From assembly GCA_027625915.1 (NCBI GenBank), contig JANTQA010000012.1, positions 16,578,501-16,642,500 of the forward strand: a stretch of 64,000 nt of DNA, written 5' to 3'. The notes under the pieces were generated by a model. The model searched no databases. It had not been told where the DNA came from and saw only the letters and a program-made list of their open reading frames with translations. Shown here one piece after another: positions 58,873 through 64,000 of the stretch. Source of the DNA: Anaeramoeba flamelloides. Lineage: Eukaryota > Metamonada > Anaeramoebidae. Within the stretch, counting starts at the first letter, position 1; the number at the start of each line of letters is the position of its first letter. The position numbers and the translations under genes were made by a program.

Positions 58873-59175
58873 TTAATTTGGTTTGATAAATAAATTAGTG
58901 TTTTTTAATAAATTGGAAATTTCTATTTTTCCGTTATTTGAATTGGAGTAATTATAATTATCAAATATTGAAATATAAGAATAATTAAAGGATTTTTTAA
59001 TCCAATATTCAATTTGGAAGTTGTTGATTTTTGTTAGTTTCCAATTTTTGAATTCAATAAGAATTATTAATTTTAATAAATTTTTTATTAATAATTTTTT
59101 ATTTGTTGTGTTGAATTCTTTTATATTTAATAAGATAATAAATTCATTCATAATTTTTAATTGAATTTTTTTCAA
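58873..59175 (-). pseudogene. Possible LINE ORF1 remnant
   Basis: A 100-residue frame rich in Lys, Ile, Asn and Leu near the 5' end of the element. Position suggests ORF1 or leader sequence, but no zinc knuckle, RRM or coiled-coil pattern is clear. Confidence 0.3.
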
Positions 59176-59502
59176 GTGGTTGTCGTTTTTTTGGGGTTTT
59201 GATGATAAAACGAGAAAAAAAATTTTCTGAATGAGTCTTATTAAAAAATTGAATATTGAAAAATTTATTTTATTTGTTGGATTTAGTTTGAATTTATTTT
59301 TTATAATTATTGGATAATTGAAAGGATTATCAATTTTTGTAAAAGTCCATTTTAAATCATTCTTTTTAATTTTTGATTTATATGAAGTTTTTTATATATA
59401 AAATAAAATAAATTAAGGTTTTAAAAATATTTATTGTTTTAATTTCTTTTTTAAAACCTGATAGTCAGTTTTTCTTTTGGTTTCTATGATTGATACAGTA
59501 AC

Positions 59503-59517
59503 AAAAAAACTAATTTG
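59503..59517. repeat. LINE target-site duplication, 5' side
   Basis: AAAAAAACTAATTTG, identical to 55588-55602. The A/T-rich target fits the preference of LINE endonucleases. Confidence 0.85.
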
Positions 59518-59829
59518 TTTCAATCCCCCAAAAGATTAATTGTATATTCAATAATAATAAGAATTTTTACGAGATGACGAAATCAATTTAAATCTCTCAA
59601 TATCAGCTTCAAATGATCTTTTTAACATTTTTAACTTCTTATTGTTAATTATTATTGATAAAACAAATTGAAAAATTAAAATTTTTACTTCAAGTTTTCC
59701 AAAACATTTGACCGACTTGTTTGTTGAAAAAATTATAAGATCTTTTACAAAAACAATTAGAAAGAATATTTTAAGAAATTTAAATAAACTTCCTATTTTA
59801 ACTTTTGAGATAAAATTTTAATTCGTTTA
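59518..59829. other. Intergenic or intronic spacer
   Basis: AT-rich, nothing recognised between the LINE duplication and the next element. Confidence 0.5.
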
Positions 59830-60518
59830 CCGTTGTGAAAAAAAAGTGAAACAGGTAAAAAAAGTGAAACACAGTTTTTCATTGGGAACATTTACTGAAA
59901 ACTAAAATGAAAAGTAAGATCAATTAAAAAAAGAATAAATAAATAAATAAAGACAAAACGAAGTATTCAACACAATAATAATTTTTTTTATAATATCTTT
60001 TGGTATTGGGGTTTTTCTTTGATTGATCTAATATTTAAAATTTATTTGAAAAAATTGATTATTTTTATGATCTCTTGAAAAAATAATTGTATTTTGTTAA
60101 AAAAAGGAGATCTAACAGTTCGGAAAAAAAAAAACTAATGACAGTTTTTCATTGAAAACTTTAATAGAAACGAAAAGTAAAATCAATTAAAAGAAGAAAC
60201 AGTTAACTTCAAATAATAATCCATTATATTATTTTCAATCAATCCAATAAACACAATTAAAATCTACTTTAATATCGAATATGTTGGTGTGGTTTTGGAG
60301 ATCACAAAAATAGTCAATTTTTTGAACAAATTTTTAATAATTGAGCAATCAAAGAAAAACCCCTATACCAAAAGATATTATAAAAAAAAACTATTATTGT
60401 GTTGAATACTTCGTTTTGTCTTTATTTATTTATTTATTCTTTTATTAATTGATCTTACTTTTTATTTTCAGATATTGTTCCCAATTAAAAATTGTGTTTT
60501 ACTTTTTTTCCACAATGG
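59830..60518. mobile_element. TIR element with about 190-bp arms and TTA duplication, family R8
   Basis: 689 bp, flanked by TTA at 59827-59829 and 60519-60521. Left arm starts CCGTTGTGAAAAAAAAGTGA, right arm ends CTTTTTTTCCACAATGG. Arms match inward through ATTGGGAACA, AAGTAAGATCAATTA, AATAAATAAATAAAGACAAA, CGAAGTATTCAACACAATAA and ATAATATCTTTTGGTAT. A third, partial arm copy lies at about 60138-60205. Shares the module ATTGGGAACATT-ACTGAAAA with family R7. Non-coding; PIF/Harbinger-like by its 3-bp duplication. Confidence 0.82.
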
Positions 60519-60521
60519 TTA

Positions 60522-61358
60522 ATTTGATTTTAACAGTATTGTTGGGATGTAAAAAAATTTGGAAAAAAAAAATAGTATTCAATTTTGAATTCTGCTTTTT
60601 AATAATCTTTCATAATCAACAATATATTCTTTAGATAGGTAATTTTTTACTAAATATTAGATTTTTTTTTTTAAAATTTCTTAGGAAATTTGAACTTGTT
60701 TAAATATTTAGAGGTTGTACCAACTTTTTTATTCACTTTCTTTTTTTTTTTTTTTTTATATATTTTCTGGATCATTTTCTTTTCATTTGTAAAAAACTCT
60801 TAAATGGCCCCCCTGTTAGAGAAATGAATTCTTAGTTTTTCTTTCTTTCTGACGAGGAATTAAAGAAATATGATTTGTCGAAAAATTAATGAAAAAAACA
60901 AATAAAAAAGTGATAATTGTGTATCCAAAAAATAAGTTATTTTTATATTAAATGATGTGAAAACATTTGAATAGATTTAATATATAACTTGCTTTTTTTC
61001 ATTCCAAATAATTAATTCCATAACCCTAGAAAATTATTTTTTAAATCACTAGTTTTTATTTATTTTTTATTCGATTTATTTAAAATATTAATTCACTAAT
61101 ATTTGAATTGAAAAACTAAGAGCTATTTATTAATTGTTCATAATTTAAAAAAATAATACAAGTACAAGATATTTTGTATTCTACAGAATAATTTTTCAAA
61201 AGAAAAACAACAAATAACAAAACTCGAAATTTTAATCTTAATCAATAATTAAAATTTTAAAAATATTTTTTTCTATTAAATGTGTTTTTTCATAATAAAA
61301 AGATATTGTAAGAGGAGAAACAAAAGTCTTGCTTAGTTTAGTATGGAATATAATTCGA
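60522..61358. other. 5' flank of the RhoGEF gene
   Basis: AT-rich, with a T run near 60742-60757. No other feature recognised. Confidence 0.5.
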
Positions 61359-63157
61359 ATGGCAGAAAAAATAAAAGGGAAAAGTTACAAAAAAGAAAAA
61401 ACTGTTTTATTCCCACAAAAAAAAAACATAACAAAACAAAGAACAACTTTAAGGTCAAATTTATTTAACAAATGGGAACAAAGAGTCGAAAAACAAAAGG
61501 AAAGTGCCACCAAATCAAGAACAAAAAGAGAAACCAGAAAGACTCAAAATAATTACAGATCAAATATTGTAATTCACAGAACAAAAAGATTTGCTGTTAA
61601 TAAACCTAAAACCTCTATTAACAACAAACCAATACAAAAAAACAACCCAAAAACAAATGGCCAAACGCAAACATCCACCAAGCCAAATACAAAAACCGAA
61701 TCAAAACCAAATATTAGAGATAATAAATCTCAAGGGATTGGAAAACAATCCAAAATCCAACATCCAGAGAAAAAAATACAAGAAAATTCGTTGAATAGTG
61801 AAAACAATAAAGCAAAAGAACCAACGGGGTTGCCCAAACCAGAAAAAGAACCAAAAATCATTTCAGAAAAAATACCAAAGTCTGAAAAAATCGAAAACAA
61901 AACGAAAACAATTTCTGTGAATTTACAGGATAAAAAAAAACCAGAAATAAAACAAAAAACAGAACAATTACCAAAAAAAGAAACGAAAAAAAAAACAGAA
62001 CAATTACCAAAAACAGAAAAAAATTCAAATAAAACAGATAAAGGTCCTCAAAATTTACAAGATAAAACAAAAGAAACTGCAAAAAAAACCCAGGAATTCA
62101 CAAAGAAACCAGATAAATTAATTAAGCCCAAAACAAAATCAAAAACAAAACCAACAACAGAACCAAGAAAAGAACCAAAAAAAGAACCTAAAAAAGAACA
62201 TAAAAAAGAACCTAAAAAAGAACATAAAAAAAAAACAGAACAATTACCAAAGTCTAAAAAAATTAAAAAAAAAACAGAGCAATTACCAAAAACAGAAAAA
62301 AAACTTAATAAAACAGATAAAGGACCTGAAATTTCCCAAGATAAAACAAAAGAAACTGCAAAAAAAACCCAAGAATCCACAAAGAAACCAGATAAATTAA
62401 TTAAGCCCAAAACAGAATCAAAAACAAAACCAAAAACAGAACCAAAAACAGAACCAAGAAAAGAACCCAAACAAGAAACAATAAAAACAAACGAACCAGA
62501 ACAATTACCAAAGTCTAAAAAAATTAAAAAAAAAACAGAGAAATCACCAAAAACAGAAAAAAAACTTAATAAAACAGATAAAGGAACTGAAATTTCCCAA
62601 GATAAAATAAACCCGATAGAAACGGAAACAAAACCTGTAAACGTTAAAAAAGAAACACAGGAAGCCAATAAACCTGAGATTAATCCAGAAAAAGAGCCAA
62701 TTGAAAGCCAAGAAGAGAAAAGAAAAAACCGAAGAAAAAAAATAGCAGAGGAAATTTATAGTTCAGAAGAAACTTATGTCACTTCACTTAAAACTATGAT
62801 TGGAATTTATTTAAATCCAATGAAAAACCATCTAAAACAAAAACAGATCAGATATATTTTTTCAGAAATTGATTCAATTATTAATTTTAACGAACTTTTA
62901 TTAGAGGAAATCAAACCAAGATGCACAAATTGGAATGAAAAAACCTTCATTGGCGATATTTTTTTAAAATTAATTTCAGATTTAAAAATATATACCGATT
63001 ATATTAATAATTATAACACAGCTATACAAACACTATCCAGATTGACTTCAAAAAAAAAAGATTTGGCAAAGTTATTAGATAACCAATCAAGATTACCAAT
63101 TGCAAAGGGTTTAAAATTAACATTTTTTTTAATTATGCCAATACAGCGTATACCAAG
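61359..63157 (+). CDS. RhoGEF (DH-domain) protein, first exon; continues beyond window
   Basis: Guanine-nucleotide exchange factor that turns on Rho-family GTPases. Exon from ATG at 61359 (ATTCGAATGGCAG; the upstream open frame has no in-frame ATG) to 63157, phase 2, donor GTATAT; 599 residues. Residues 1-440 are very Lys/Pro/Thr-rich and disordered, including tandem units. A DH domain starts at about 459: RKKIAEEIYSSEETYVTSLK (conserved region 1), then IRYIFSEIDSIINFNELLLE, FIGDIFLKLISDLKIYTDYI, and the start of conserved region 3, GLKLTFFLIMPIQRIPR, where the exon ends. The last part of the DH domain, and a PH domain if present, must lie downstream; no such exon is seen before 64000, so the intron exceeds 0.8 kb. 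Confidence in the DH domain is high. Confidence 0.9.
61985..62625 (+). repeat. In-frame tandem repeat, period about 265-280 bp, in RhoGEF
   Basis: Three units beginning KKTEQLPKTEK or KKTEKSPKTEK at about 61987, 62266 and 62530. Each continues NKTDKG...QDK; the first two go on with TKETAKKTQE.TKKPDKLIKP. Within each unit are smaller KEPK/KEHK and KTEP repeats. The third unit is shortened. Units stay in frame despite A runs up to 10. Confidence 0.85.
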
Positions 63158-64000
63158 GTATATTTTTATTTTTTTTTTTTTTAATTTTATAATTTGAAAT
63201 TATTCACAAGTTCTAAATCAAAAAATGAGAGAATAAATAAATATATATATATATATATATATACAGACATGAACACAAAACAAGAGAACATTGTTTAAAA
63301 AATTTACAGAGTTTATATTTTCGTTATTAAAAATGACAAAGAATTTCTGTAAAAGGCAAATTAAAGATATCTTCTCAAAAACTCTTTTTTATATCACTTT
63401 TTTTCATAAAAACTTTATTTCAACAAAGGTGATCCAATAAAATTTTCAAATATCAATTATTTTTTATAATTGATCTTTGAAGAACAAATAAAAAAAATAA
63501 GGAGAATAATACACACATTTGAGAATAGTTGATATCTGTATGAAGCAAATCTAATCAATCGAAACTAAAATTCAAAATTTTCCACTCATTTAAAACAGTT
63601 CAAAGAATCACAGAAATACAATTTTATTCGAATTGGAAATAATTTTTAATTTTTGAAAAATATGAAAATCATTGGTAAATTTTTAAAAATGCGATTATTT
63701 GCGAGAAAAACAATTTTTTTTTATTTTGTGTCTTATCGGATTTCTAAACTTACAAAATGTTGACATGTGTGTTGATAGTTTGTTATGTATATCAAAAAAA
63801 AAAAAATTGTTCCAATAGAATAAAAAATATGAATTGGTCAAAAATGACAATTTTTACCCAAATATACAAATTTCGAAATTTTCAAAATTTGCGAATATTT
63901 GCGATTTATTTAACATTTTATTTAACATTTTATAGGGATGTGTTAGGTAGGATTAGTATATTTTAGTTGAGTGACCTACGCCACCACACTCGTTCCTAAC
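63158..64000. other. Start of a long RhoGEF intron
   Basis: AT-rich, beginning at donor GTATAT (63158). Contains an (AT)n run at 63240-63263 and a partial R1 copy (63415-63570). The next RhoGEF exon is not present. Confidence 0.65.
63415..63570 (+). mobile_element. TIR element, family R1 copy 6 (5' part only)
   Basis: Left end TTTCAACAAAGGTGATCCAA, then the family blocks AAATATCAATTATTTTTTAT, AATTGATCTTTGAAGAACAA, AGAATAATACAC and ATGAAGCAAATCTAATCAAT. Similarity fades after about 63570. Confidence 0.65.

Larger units (their letters stand above)
55603..59502 (-). mobile_element. LINE (non-LTR retrotransposon), about 3.9 kb, decayed frames
   Basis: Minus-strand non-LTR retrotransposon. From 5' to 3' it has a leader and possible ORF1 (59175-58873), an AP-type endonuclease (58568-57790), a linker, reverse transcriptase (about 57180-56400), a C-terminal domain with a CCHC-like motif (56000-55803) and a poly(A) tail (T run 55603-55622). 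Identical 15-bp target duplications flank it (55588-55602 and 59503-59517), extendable to 18 bp through T residues. This is the mark of target-primed reverse transcription and shows that both ends are the original insertion ends. The main frame is broken several times; two breaks fall at A8 and A10 runs (plus-strand T at 58373-58380 and 57778-57787). The element cannot encode its full protein as read here. Confidence 0.93.

Noticed and set aside
60460-60490. TTTTCAG followed by ATATTGTTCCC as the missing CH exon start
   Set aside because: The bases are the right arm of element R8, and the frame stops after a few codons.
61858-62668. Phe/Val/Ser-rich minus-strand frames opposite the RhoGEF gene
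   Set aside because: Complement of the Lys/Pro/Thr repeats; no independent support.
1-64000. CRISPR arrays, operons, bacterial promoters or rRNA genes
   Set aside because: None seen; introns and eukaryote-specific proteins show nuclear eukaryotic DNA.

Overview
The window is AT-rich nuclear DNA of a microbial eukaryote. Intergenic DNA is full of poly-A/T runs, genes are interrupted by GT-AG introns, and the proteins carry Asn-, Ser-, Lys- and Gln-rich low-complexity stretches typical of AT-rich protists. RhoGAP, RhoGEF and actin-binding (CH) genes within 18 kb suggest an amoeboid organism. An Anaeramoeba-like or amoebozoan source is my guess; no lineage marker in the window proves it. The standard code fits, and every stop I could place in a host gene is TAA.

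Layout: (+) last exon of a DEAD-box RNA helicase (5.3-6.6 kb); (+) ER membrane complex subunit EMC7 (9.1-9.8 kb); (+) PLAC8-family cysteine-rich protein (13.7-14.4 kb); (+) WDHD1/Ctf4/AND-1 replisome protein (20.6-23.7 kb); (-) translation factor eIF2 gamma (27.0-32.2 kb); (-) COP9 signalosome subunit 4 (36.2-42.0 kb); (+) RhoGAP protein (45.4-47.1 kb); (+) first exon of a calponin-homology protein (53.1 kb); (-) a LINE with target-site duplications (55.6-59.5 kb); (+) first exon of a RhoGEF (61.4-63.2 kb) that runs off the window. The genes are unrelated housekeeping and signalling genes, not a cluster.

Two architectural points stand out. First, introns fall into two size classes: 120-202 nt, and long ones of 1,495, 2,689 and 3,601 nt. 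Three visible gene ends (DEAD helicase, CH protein, RhoGEF) imply further long introns, and most long introns contain dispersed repeats. Second, the non-coding DNA is largely a mosaic of short terminal-inverted-repeat elements without recognisable transposase. They include a family with six copies (some carrying a smaller nested element), a pair with 3-bp target duplications, a palindromic element flanked by TA, a pair with about 170-bp inverted ends, and others present two or three times.

I found no convincing new enzymatic or defence system. The most interesting material is the repeat mosaic, the expanded introns, a 4-nt coding mini-exon in CSN4, and a LINE with perfect target duplications but broken frames. 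All repeat relationships were found by eye, so boundaries are approximate unless stated.
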